A stretch of DNA of 49,804 nucleotides, taken from a virus. The stretch is taken from IMG/VR virus record IMGVR_UViG_3300035070_003001, positions 1 to 49,804 of that record, one strand, 5' to 3'. This document shows, in pieces, positions 44,146 through 49,804 of the stretch (position 1 is its first letter; every line of letters begins with the position of its first letter). The notes beneath the pieces were generated by a model. The model was not told the origin of the DNA, ran no database searches, and was given only the letters and a program-made list of their open reading frames with translations. The position numbers were made by a program, and so were the translations under genes.

Positions 44146-44427
44146 ATGAAACTAAGCAAAGAAACATTAAAAAGAATTATCAAAGAAGAGTTTGATAGAC
44201 TAAGTGAAGGTATGTTTTCTCCGACTGAAATATACATGGACTTTCAGAGACAAGGTGGTCGGGATTATTGGTTATCTAAAGCACATGGGATGGATATGAA
44301 GTATTCAGATTTTATGCATGCTGACCAAGCACTTAAAGCCTACATTGATGAGATCAACCCATCCTTAAATGATATGCCCCAAAATGTTTGGAGTCAAATA
44401 ACGCAACTAATTAATGACACAGTATAA
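44146..44427 (+). CDS. Small tagged protein, unknown
   Basis: 93 residues with an AAGGAAAC ribosome binding site. Tag: MKLSKETLKRIIKEEF. The rest (TEIYMDFQRQGGRDYWLSKA, then DFMHADQALKAYIDEI) is predicted helical with no known domain. It is the third tagged gene in a row after the portal. Confidence 0.55.
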   Translation: MKLSKETLKRIIKEEFDRLSEGMFSPTEIYMDFQRQGGRDYWLSKAHGMDMKYSDFMHADQALKAYIDEINPSLNDMPQNVWSQITQLINDTV

Positions 44428-44444
44428 AAAAAAAGGAAGCAAAC

Positions 44445-45260
44445 ATGAAACATAATAAGAAAAGAAATACCGCTTTTCTTTACGAATGTCTAATTCGTGA
44501 ATTAACAAAAGCAATTGTTCAAGAGAACAAAACGAAGCAAACAAAAGTCAAGGGTCTTTTAAGAGAATTTTTCTCAAAAGGAAAGCCTCTTAAGCAAGAG
44601 TTAGATCTGTACTCTTCTATTTTGGAATCTAAAGAAATGGATAGAGATTACTCTAAAAGATTTCTAACTGAGACTAAAAAAGATTTTAATAATTTAGATA
44701 GAAAGTCAATATTCAATGAGCAGACATCTCTAATTTCAAAGATTAACAAGGTCCTTAACAACCGAGTATTCTCAAACTTTGTTCCAAATTACAAAGATCT
44801 CGCCACAGTTGGCTTGTTCCTACAGGACAACTCACTAAAGGCTAAAAAGAGAATTATGTTGGAAGATAAAATGTTGGGCATGGTGAGCGGAAAAGAAGAA
44901 GTCATTTTCGAAATGCAACATGTAGACAAGCTAGAATTTCACATGTTTGTTAAGAGATTTAACGATACGTACAAACATTCATTGCTCAAAGAACAGAAGG
45001 AGTTGCTCAGCAATTTCATCACATCATTTGCAGACAACGGTTTAGGACTTAAATATTATCTGAATGAAGAGATTGGAAGATTAAAAAGCGCATTTGATTC
45101 TAAGATAGATGAAAACAACGCCTCAAAATTAAATGAAAATTTTAAAAGAGTTAGACAGAAATTAGATAATTATGCAAAAGCACCATTAACTGAAGCGTCT
45201 GTAACGGAAATCTTTTATATTCAAGACTTATTGTCGGAGGTTCAAAGAGATGTCGATTAA
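44445..45260 (+). CDS. Conserved head-region protein, unknown
   Basis: 271 residues with an AAAGGAAGC ribosome binding site. Almost entirely helical and basic at the N-terminus (MKHNKKRNTAFLYECLIREL), then FTTEASVTEIFYIQDLL-like at the end. The family is common in marine T4-like phages between portal and prohead protease, where T4 has its head-core genes 67 and 68. A core or scaffold-associated role is inferred from position and helicity. It overlaps the next gene by 11 bases. Confidence 0.55.
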   Translation: MKHNKKRNTAFLYECLIRELTKAIVQENKTKQTKVKGLLREFFSKGKPLKQELDLYSSILESKEMDRDYSKRFLTETKKDFNNLDRKSIFNEQTSLISKINKVLNNRVFSNFVPNYKDLATVGLFLQDNSLKAKKRIMLEDKMLGMVSGKEEVIFEMQHVDKLEFHMFVKRFNDTYKHSLLKEQKELLSNFITSFADNGLGLKYYLNEEIGRLKSAFDSKIDENNASKLNENFKRVRQKLDNYAKAPLTEASVTEIFYIQDLLSEVQRDVD

Positions 45261-45834
45261 TGTTAAAATCTCTAGCGAGAAAGATCAGGAAATACAACTA
45301 CCTAAAGAAAAGACTGTGAAGATAGAGATTGTAAATAAGGACAAAGTAAATTTTAAGTTAATGTCCCGCTCGGCTATAAATGGAGATATTATGATTTTAG
45401 ACCATAAAGATATCGACATTGTAATAAGTCAAGACAAGGGAAAAATAATAACGTTTGCGAAAGAAACTTTGTCAGATTTTACTTATGGCGCCGAAGCTAG
45501 ACTTCTTGAGTTCATGAGAAGAAAGGGAATTCTAGAATATAATTCCATCAAAGGTGGAAACATTTATGGATCTCTAGAGGGACAGTTGATGACGTCTGCT
45601 GAGACTGATGTCAACAAAGTTGCTTTATTGGTTATATCTGAGTGGATGACAACTGAGGAGTCCTACATAAAAGGTACAACAGCGTACGATGATGTGCAAG
45701 ATGACCATCTAGTTTCACCAGATGGAGAGTACTCTACTGAATTTGGCGAAGTGCCACACGAAGAAGAGAAAGGCTCGATAAGGCAACAAAACCTGTTCGC
45801 CCCGTATATGTATGGTAGGTACACTTATGAGTAG
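45250..45834 (+). CDS. Conserved head-region protein, unknown
   Basis: 194 residues. The N-terminal half is beta-rich (SAINGDIMILDHKDIDIVIS, GKIITFAKETLSDFTYGAEA), while the end is acidic and ends in FAPYMYGRYTYE. The family accompanies the previous protein in marine T4-like phages and is uncharacterised. A head-assembly role is inferred. It overlaps the first GNAT-like gene by eight bases. Confidence 0.5.
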   Translation: MSINVKISSEKDQEIQLPKEKTVKIEIVNKDKVNFKLMSRSAINGDIMILDHKDIDIVISQDKGKIITFAKETLSDFTYGAEARLLEFMRRKGILEYNSIKGGNIYGSLEGQLMTSAETDVNKVALLVISEWMTTEESYIKGTTAYDDVQDDHLVSPDGEYSTEFGEVPHEEEKGSIRQQNLFAPYMYGRYTYE

Positions 45835-46582
45835 TCAAAAACTTATCATGGAAAGCTGGAGACGGTTTCTAAAAGAAGAAGACGAAAGAGGCGAGCGCTT
45901 AGATCCAAAAGATGTTTGCCTAGCTTCTTATATCACACCTGGTTCCGATGCTACGTTTATATTGTATCGTCGCGGCAAAGGAGAGACAGTTGAAGACCAA
46001 TTTGATAATCTATCGATCATTGGATCAATATGGATAGAAAGCCTTAAAGAGGAGGGCCCTTGTCTCTCCGGTGATGGTCGAGGACCAGCCTGGCACGTAA
46101 AAGCAGTTCACACCGCTCCTTCACACAGGAGAGTTGGATATTCAAACGAGTTATATGGTTTTGCATTTTTGATTGCAAAACAAAACAATGCCGCATTAAC
46201 CTCAGACAAGCATGCTGGGACAAAACCCAAGGCCATCATGAAGTGGAAAGGCTTCGAAAAAAACACTTCAACATACGAAAAGGCATCAACAAGCAAGCCC
46301 TATAGTTCTACTGAATTTGACTATGATGGATCAACTCCTGATCCGAAAGATGATTGTGCTACCATAATTGTTGGAGATGATCCAGACAATGGCACTGACT
46401 CTGCTTTTGTGCACAAAAACCCAGAGATTTACGAAGACATAATGGTCTCATACGAGGCGAACCACCAACAGTTTCTAAGTGAACTGTTGCCAACAGAGTG
46501 GGTGACGGAGCGTGAGTTTACAATAGAGTTAGCGGAAAAAGAAGACGACAGCTTCAACAACGCGTTTCCGGAGGAAAAATGA
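45827..46582 (+). CDS. Tagged GNAT-like protein 1 of 3
   Basis: 251 residues from the ATG at 45827, which keeps the overlap with the previous gene small; an ATG five codons earlier is possible. Tag: SSQKLIMESWRRFLKEE. The centre (VKAVHTAPSHRRVGYSNELY) has the R-x-x-G acyl-CoA loop and following helix of GNAT acetyltransferases. AALTSDKHAGTKPKAIMKW and TPDPKDDC follow, shared with its two neighbours. GNAT enzymes transfer acyl groups from acyl-CoA to amines. Target unknown. The tag suggests delivery in the virion. Confidence 0.65.
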   Translation: MSSQKLIMESWRRFLKEEDERGERLDPKDVCLASYITPGSDATFILYRRGKGETVEDQFDNLSIIGSIWIESLKEEGPCLSGDGRGPAWHVKAVHTAPSHRRVGYSNELYGFAFLIAKQNNAALTSDKHAGTKPKAIMKWKGFEKNTSTYEKASTSKPYSSTEFDYDGSTPDPKDDCATIIVGDDPDNGTDSAFVHKNPEIYEDIMVSYEANHQQFLSELLPTEWVTEREFTIELAEKEDDSFNNAFPEEK

Positions 46583-47325
46583 TAAACCAAAAGCTTATCA
46601 TGGAAGGATGGAGAGAGTTCCTAGGACTAGTCGACAAGAAAAAAACTAGCGACTTTAATCTAGCACAGACGTGCATGATCGTACTAGGTCAAAAAGGGTC
46701 CAGAAAGAAAATAATTCTATACAATCCTAGAGAGTTTACAGAGCTGTCACGCGATGACATGAGAGAGAATGGACAATACAAAGAAGCAGAAATTATTGGG
46801 GGCATAGACCTTGTGCTTTCCACTAAAATCTCGCCCGAACCATGCATAGCAAACACGTACCAAATCACGGCAATCTATGTCACAGATGCCTACAGAGGGA
46901 AGGGACTTCAAAAACAACTAATGGACATCGCTTTCTATATGGTCTCTGAGGAGGGCGCCGGATTAACTTCAGACCATCATTATGGTACGAGACCCAAGGC
47001 TGGTGGAGCATGGAAGAAAATTGAAAAAAGCCCAGACTATGAAAAGAAGACGACAAATAAAGGAAACGATACTTTTGACTACGAAGATGCCACACCAGAC
47101 CCAAACGATGATTGCAATAACCCATCAAGAGATCCCGCCGCGACTGATCATAGCTTCGAAAAGAAATCAAACTCTATAGGCAAAAAACTGTTCGATGATT
47201 ACAAAGCAAATCACAAAGTAATAACTGACTTCTTGAAGAGTAAGTTTATGAAAATTGATAACTTTGAATATACCATGGCAGATATTTCTGATAATAAATT
47301 CAGAGATGCATATGCCGATAGCTAA
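46579..47325 (+). CDS. Tagged GNAT-like protein 2 of 3
   Basis: 248 residues, ATGA overlap with the previous gene. Tag: NQKLIMEGWREFLG. Residues about 97-116 (YVTDAYRGKGLQKQLMDIAF) are the best GNAT motif A of the three, with R-G-K-G. GAGLTSDHHYGTRPKAGGAW and TPDPNDDC follow. The C-terminal 65 residues (SFEKKS, then LFDDYKANHKVITDFL) are shared with the third copy. Clearly a paralogue of its neighbours, though well diverged. Confidence 0.7.
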   Translation: MINQKLIMEGWREFLGLVDKKKTSDFNLAQTCMIVLGQKGSRKKIILYNPREFTELSRDDMRENGQYKEAEIIGGIDLVLSTKISPEPCIANTYQITAIYVTDAYRGKGLQKQLMDIAFYMVSEEGAGLTSDHHYGTRPKAGGAWKKIEKSPDYEKKTTNKGNDTFDYEDATPDPNDDCNNPSRDPAATDHSFEKKSNSIGKKLFDDYKANHKVITDFLKSKFMKIDNFEYTMADISDNKFRDAYADS

Positions 47326-47337
47326 TGGGAGGGCAAC

Positions 47338-48033
47338 ATGAAACAAAAACTTATAATGGAAGGATGGCGAAAATTTCTTCTGAATGAAAACATTGTATCT
47401 GAGGGTATATGCCTCTATCATCATGGCGCAGGCAGGCCCAATCAAAGAATCATCCTATACAAACCTGTTGAGGATACGCAAATTAAAAGCAGATTATTCT
47501 TGGACACTATTATAGTTGGTGCGATTTTATTTCAAAATACTGATAGCGTAGTGAACGAGCCGTGTATTCCGGAGACATTCCAAGTCAGCACAATCTTCAC
47601 ACACAAGGACTATGAAGGTCAAGGGTTTCAAAAGCTAATGATGGATTGCGCTTTCTATGTTTTAGGAAAAGAAGGGAAAGGCTTAACATCAGACCAAGAT
47701 ACAGGCACAAAAGACAAAGCCGCTCGTGCATGGGACAAGATTGAAAATTCCTCAGAATACAAAAAAAGAGAGACAGATGACGGTAACAACATGTTTGACT
47801 ATACGGATCAAACAGATGATCCCAATGATGATTGTAGCATGCCTAGCCAACATCCAGCTACCACTCACAGCTTTGAGAAGCGGAACGCATCCAGCATCCA
47901 ACCGCAATATGATAGTATGAAAAACAATCACATAAATTTTCTTAAGAAAATAGGTAGAGACAAGGGAGCATTCAACAACATGTTGAAAAATAGATCTCGA
48001 GCAGATTTTATAGAAAGATATTCGGGGCTTTAA
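47338..48033 (+). CDS. Tagged GNAT-like protein 3 of 3
   Basis: 231 residues, preceded by GGGAGGG. Tag: KQKLIMEGWRKFLLNE. Motif A is FTHKDYEGQGFQKLMMDCAF: the Arg that contacts the CoA pyrophosphate in most GNATs is Glu here, so this copy may have lost or changed activity. GKGLTSDQDTGTKDKAARAW, DDPNDDC and a C-terminal SFEKRN/NHINFLKK region match copy 2. Its stop overlaps the next start (TAATG). Confidence 0.68.
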   Translation: MKQKLIMEGWRKFLLNENIVSEGICLYHHGAGRPNQRIILYKPVEDTQIKSRLFLDTIIVGAILFQNTDSVVNEPCIPETFQVSTIFTHKDYEGQGFQKLMMDCAFYVLGKEGKGLTSDQDTGTKDKAARAWDKIENSSEYKKRETDDGNNMFDYTDQTDDPNDDCSMPSQHPATTHSFEKRNASSIQPQYDSMKNNHINFLKKIGRDKGAFNNMLKNRSRADFIERYSGL

Positions 48034-48362
48034 TGGAAACATTACATTTTATTTTAGCAGCATACGGCATGACATTTATGATAGTCTACGGTAAAATCTT
48101 CGAAGACATCCGACCCAAGAAAGACTACACAAAGAAGTGGAACACGCTGTGGAATTGTCCATTGTGCATGGGATTTCACGTAGGTTGGGTTTTAATGCTC
48201 CTTTCTCCATATACGGAACTATTTAGTTTCGAGCGTTCTTTCGGGAATGCTTTTGTTCTCGGTTGTATATCAGCTGGGACATCTTATTTAATTTCGGTCT
48301 TAGTCGATGATTTTGGACTAAGGCTATCGTCGAGATCAGGAGGTGATTATGTCGATGATTAA
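48033..48362 (+). CDS. Small membrane protein with CPLC.GFH motif
   Basis: 109 residues with probably three membrane segments (about 4-20, 48-64, 72-93). The loop NTLWNCPLCMGFHVGW, with two Cys and a His, matches a motif of small integral membrane proteins of the DUF1360 type that occur in bacteria and phages. Function unknown. It is coupled to the third GNAT-like gene and its end overlaps a 19-codon frame with a perfect ribosome binding site. Confidence 0.6.
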   Translation: METLHFILAAYGMTFMIVYGKIFEDIRPKKDYTKKWNTLWNCPLCMGFHVGWVLMLLSPYTELFSFERSFGNAFVLGCISAGTSYLISVLVDDFGLRLSSRSGGDYVDD

Positions 48363-48408
48363 GCGCTGGGTTTTACAACCCGTCCGTCGCTGCTGCAGCG
48401 GATCCTAG
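48349..48408 (+). CDS. 19-residue leader-like peptide frame
   Basis: The frame MSMIKRWVLQPVRRCCSGS follows AGGAGGTGATT, a near-complete match to the anti-Shine-Dalgarno sequence and the strongest ribosome binding site noticed in the window. Tandem Arg-Arg-Cys-Cys codons recall attenuator leader peptides. The frame runs into two of the hairpins ahead of the terminator at 48432. It could instead be a small functional peptide or a chance frame. Confidence 0.45.
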   Translation: MSMIKRWVLQPVRRCCSGS

Positions 48409-48463
48409 CTCGAGCGGGTAACGCCCGCTAAGGGTGGAGCTTAGCTCTGCCCACCTTTTTTTT
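48361..48463 (+). ncRNA. GC-rich structured leader or small RNA
   Basis: About 63 percent GC in an AT-rich genome. Four hairpins in a row: GGGTT/AACCC (48368-48381), CGCTG/CAGCG (48388-48400), AGCGGG/CCCGCT (48413-48429) and the terminator (48432-48452). Alternative pairings exist: AGCGG (48397) with CCGCT (48425), and AGCTC (48407) with GAGCT (48437). The second would break the terminator stem. The region may be an attenuator controlling the protease gene, or a discrete small RNA. Confidence 0.5.
48432..48463 (+). terminator. Intrinsic terminator just before prohead protease gene
   Basis: GGGTGGAGC and GCTCTGCCC form a nine-base-pair stem (two G-U pairs) with a TTA loop, followed by ACC and eight T residues. 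The protease ribosome binding site starts about ten bases later, so there is no room for a promoter in between and the protease message must come from read-through. Confidence 0.88.
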
Positions 48464-48478
48464 ATTTTGGAGAAGAAA

Positions 48479-49108
48479 ATGAGTAAACAATTATTAAGAG
48501 AGTTTCATGCATTATGCCCCGACGGTCGATGCTTGGATCTTTTGACAGAAAGAGAAAAAAAAGAGGTTGTCGAAGAAGGCGTGGTCTATTTGACCGGTCG
48601 AATTCAAACAGCAGATAAAAAGAATGGTAACGGTCGCAAGTATCCACACAAAGTTCTCAAGAGAGAAATGGATAATTACATGGCAATTGTTAAAGACAAC
48701 AGAGCGTGTGGTGAATTAGATCACCCTGATGATTCTGTAATCAATCTAAAGAACGTTTCTCACATGATCACCGATTGTTGGTGGGAAGGTAAAGATGTCA
48801 TGGGAAAGATTAAAGTCTTAGATACTCCAAGCGGAAGGATTTTGAAAGACCTTATCAACGCTGGTGTCAAACTAGGTATTTCATCACGAGGGTTAGGATC
48901 AGTTCGCGAATCAATGGGTACAACAGTTGTAGAAGAAGACTTTCAACTTATTTGTTTTGACATTGTTTCTGAACCATCTACACCAGATGCATATGTGTAT
49001 CCTGGTGAAGGCTCAGGCAATAAAACAGCCAAAGCATTCAACATGCGCCTTAGAGAGCATAGAGAAAATAATATTGATAACCTATTTAAGAAGATTCTTG
49101 GAGACTAA
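48479..49108 (+). CDS. 21: Prohead core protease, gp21-like
   Basis: 209 residues from the ATG with GGAGAAG upstream; the in-frame ATG at 48434 lies inside the terminator stem and is rejected. VVYLTGRIQTADKKNGNGRKYP (start of the fold), GELDHPD with His82, and GISSRGLGS with Ser135/136 are the conserved residues of the T4 gp21 (S80/U9-like) prohead protease family. The enzyme is made inside the prohead, is activated after assembly, and cuts scaffold, capsid and internal proteins after hydrophobic-x-Glu sites. That specificity matters for the N-terminal tags elsewhere in this window. Confidence 0.92.
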   Translation: MSKQLLREFHALCPDGRCLDLLTEREKKEVVEEGVVYLTGRIQTADKKNGNGRKYPHKVLKREMDNYMAIVKDNRACGELDHPDDSVINLKNVSHMITDCWWEGKDVMGKIKVLDTPSGRILKDLINAGVKLGISSRGLGSVRESMGTTVVEEDFQLICFDIVSEPSTPDAYVYPGEGSGNKTAKAFNMRLREHRENNIDNLFKKILGD

Positions 49109-49534
49109 ATGAACAAAGAACAATTGAAGAAAACTTTAAAACCTCTAATAAAAGAGTGTGTTAAAGAAGTCATTTTTGAAGATGGAGTTCTCTCCGGTAT
49201 CATTTCAGAAGTCTTGAAGGGCACTGGATCTCAACGCATTGTTGAGACACCAACACAACCTTCATACAGAAAACCACAAATAGACCATGAAGCGAAACAT
49301 AGACAAATGAAGAAGCAACGTGAAAGAATGTTGGAATCTATAGGCGCAGACGCATACAATGGCGTTGACTTATTCGAAGGTACACAACCTTTGAACGAGA
49401 GACAGGCTGGTAAATCCAGCCCTGCAGCAGGCAGCAAAGCCTTAGAAGGAATTGCACCGAACGATCCCGGCGTTGATATCTCAGCTTTCGGAATGTCTTC
49501 AGCTATTTGGTCAAAATTAGCAAAGGGAAAATAA
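49109..49534 (+). CDS. Putative head-core protein
   Basis: 141 residues, starting directly after the protease stop. The N-terminus (NKEQLKKTLKPLIKECVKEV) is a Lys/Leu helix loosely like the MKLTK tag. The middle is charged (HEAKHRQMKKQRERMLESIG) and the end is Gly/Pro/Ala-rich. In T4 the scaffold gene 22 follows gene 21, but this protein is only about half that size. A core or internal head role is inferred. Its stop overlaps the next start (TAATG). Confidence 0.5.
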   Translation: MNKEQLKKTLKPLIKECVKEVIFEDGVLSGIISEVLKGTGSQRIVETPTQPSYRKPQIDHEAKHRQMKKQRERMLESIGADAYNGVDLFEGTQPLNERQAGKSSPAAGSKALEGIAPNDPGVDISAFGMSSAIWSKLAKGK

Positions 49535-49728
49535 TGGCTACCAATTATAAAATGAAGCCTCGCAAAGGCGAGACTATGGAAAGATTTATCAAACGTTTCA
49601 CTAAGAAATGTAAAAAGCTTGGAATTATCCAAGAAACTAGAGACAAAAGACACTTCCAGTCTGTGTCTGAAAAGAAAAGGCTTGCTCGCAAAAAATGGAG
49701 AGCAAACTTAAAGAAGAAGAAAAAATAA
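49534..49728 (+). CDS. rpsU: Ribosomal protein bS21 homologue
   Basis: 64 residues from the ATG at 49534 (TAATG overlap); an in-frame GTG nine codons upstream is unlikely. GETMERFIKRFTKKCKKLGI, then RDKRHFQSVSEKKRLARKKW and a poly-Lys end follow the bS21 pattern (F..ALRRFKR.C...G.....R.R..YE.P...RKR). bS21 sits near the anti-Shine-Dalgarno region of the 30S subunit and helps mRNA selection. Phage-encoded bS21 is known from Pelagibacter phages and huge phages, where it is thought to tilt host ribosomes toward phage mRNA. Confidence 0.82.
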   Translation: MATNYKMKPRKGETMERFIKRFTKKCKKLGIIQETRDKRHFQSVSEKKRLARKKWRANLKKKKK

Positions 49729-49737
49729 CTATTTAGT
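49729..49737 (+). promoter_or_regulatory. CTATTTAGT late-promoter-like motif
   Basis: CTATTTAGT begins one base after the bS21 stop and 29 bases before the ATG at 49758, with AAGCGGAG in between. It has the same spacing as at 25563, 32866 and 36757, and suggests strong late expression of the gene that follows. Confidence 0.6.
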
Positions 49738-49757
49738 TCAAAAGCGGAGTACACATC

Positions 49758-49804
49758 ATGGGAAATTATAGAGTCGGTCTAAATCACGTTGGATCTTATC
49801 AGGT
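49758..49804 (+). CDS. Late structural gene, 3' truncated by window end
   Basis: Only the first 15 codons are present (MGNYRVGLNHVGSYQ), after a GGAG ribosome binding site and a CTATTTAGT motif. It follows the protease and core genes, where T4 has scaffold and major capsid genes, so a virion protein is likely. The RVGL..VGSYQ start resembles uncharacterised marine phage structural proteins more than gp23. Identity cannot be settled from this fragment. Confidence 0.5.
   Translation, partial: MGNYRVGLNHVGSYQ

Noticed and set aside
48219-48227. CTATTTAGT inside the membrane protein gene as a certain promoter
   Set aside because: The bases are explained by codons Leu-Phe-Ser and the next start codon is 130 bases away, unlike the 24-30 base spacing of the others. 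Kept only as a possibility in the small RNA finding.
48434-48478. Earlier ATG for the prohead protease adding 15 residues
   Set aside because: It lies inside the terminator stem and U tract, has no ribosome binding site, and the ATG at 48479 has a good one and matches the family's N-terminus.
49109-49534. Assignment of the 141-aa protein as gp22 scaffold
   Set aside because: It is about half the usual length and shares no clear motif; only position supports it.
1-49804. Toxin-antitoxin, restriction-modification or CRISPR anti-defence loci
   Set aside because: I found no methyltransferase, Cas, toxin or antitoxin motifs. The two nucleotidyltransferases alone do not justify such a call.

Overview
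The window is part of the genome of a tailed, contractile-tailed (T4-type myovirus) bacteriophage, most like the T4-related phages of marine and aquatic bacteria. All recognisable genes lie on the + strand, are tightly packed (many ATGA or TAATG stop/start overlaps) and the DNA is AT-rich. Diagnostic genes are gp25- and gp6-type baseplate wedge proteins, a gp17-type large terminase, a gp20-type portal, a gp21-type prohead protease, a T4-type (zinc plus Toprim) primase, and a Mre11-Rad50 (gp47-gp46) nuclease. The host cannot be fixed from sequence. A lipoprotein with Glu-Pro-Ser repeats recalls Myxococcota or Bdellovibrionota lipoproteins, which is only weak evidence.

Layout. (1) 1-25558: late tail and baseplate block, with gp25, gp6 and a run of very large structural proteins (up to 2067 aa, with LamG-like domains). 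Two proteins share an N-terminal motif and a second pair are paralogues. (2) 25591-26613: a membrane protein with a tagged N-terminus. (3) 26619-33600: early/middle replication and accessory block, where six near-identical sigma70-type promoters drive a RuvC-like resolvase, two nucleotidyltransferase-fold enzymes, primase, small proteins and (originally) the Mre11-Rad50 gene. A tRNA-Ala(UGC), an Smr-domain protein and a lipoprotein are also here. A GIY-YIG homing endonuclease gene sits exactly at the start of Mre11-Rad50, leaving a 14-codon relic of the old start upstream. (4) 33571-36747: a single-polypeptide Mre11-Rad50 fusion. (5) 36786-37853: three small membrane/coiled-coil proteins, a candidate lysis cassette. 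(6) 37853-49804: packaging and head block with terminase, portal, several small tagged proteins, three tandem GNAT-like proteins, a structured RNA/terminator region, the prohead protease, a ribosomal protein bS21 homologue and the start of another late gene.

The most interesting system is a set of at least eleven otherwise mostly unrelated proteins that carry one of two short conserved N-terminal tags (MKLTKETLKQIIKEEL-like, or KLIMExWRxFL). Both tags contain a hydrophobic-x-Glu site like those cut by T4 prohead protease. I infer that these are capsid-targeting sequences marking proteins to be packaged in the head, and perhaps injected. Four of the cargo proteins are related GNAT-like proteins, three of them in tandem directly upstream of the protease. 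A second system-level signal is a CTATTTA motif 24-30 nt before start codons of late genes, probably the phage's own late promoter. A third is an attenuator-like leader (a 19-codon ORF with a perfect Shine-Dalgarno, stacked hairpins and a terminator) immediately before the protease.
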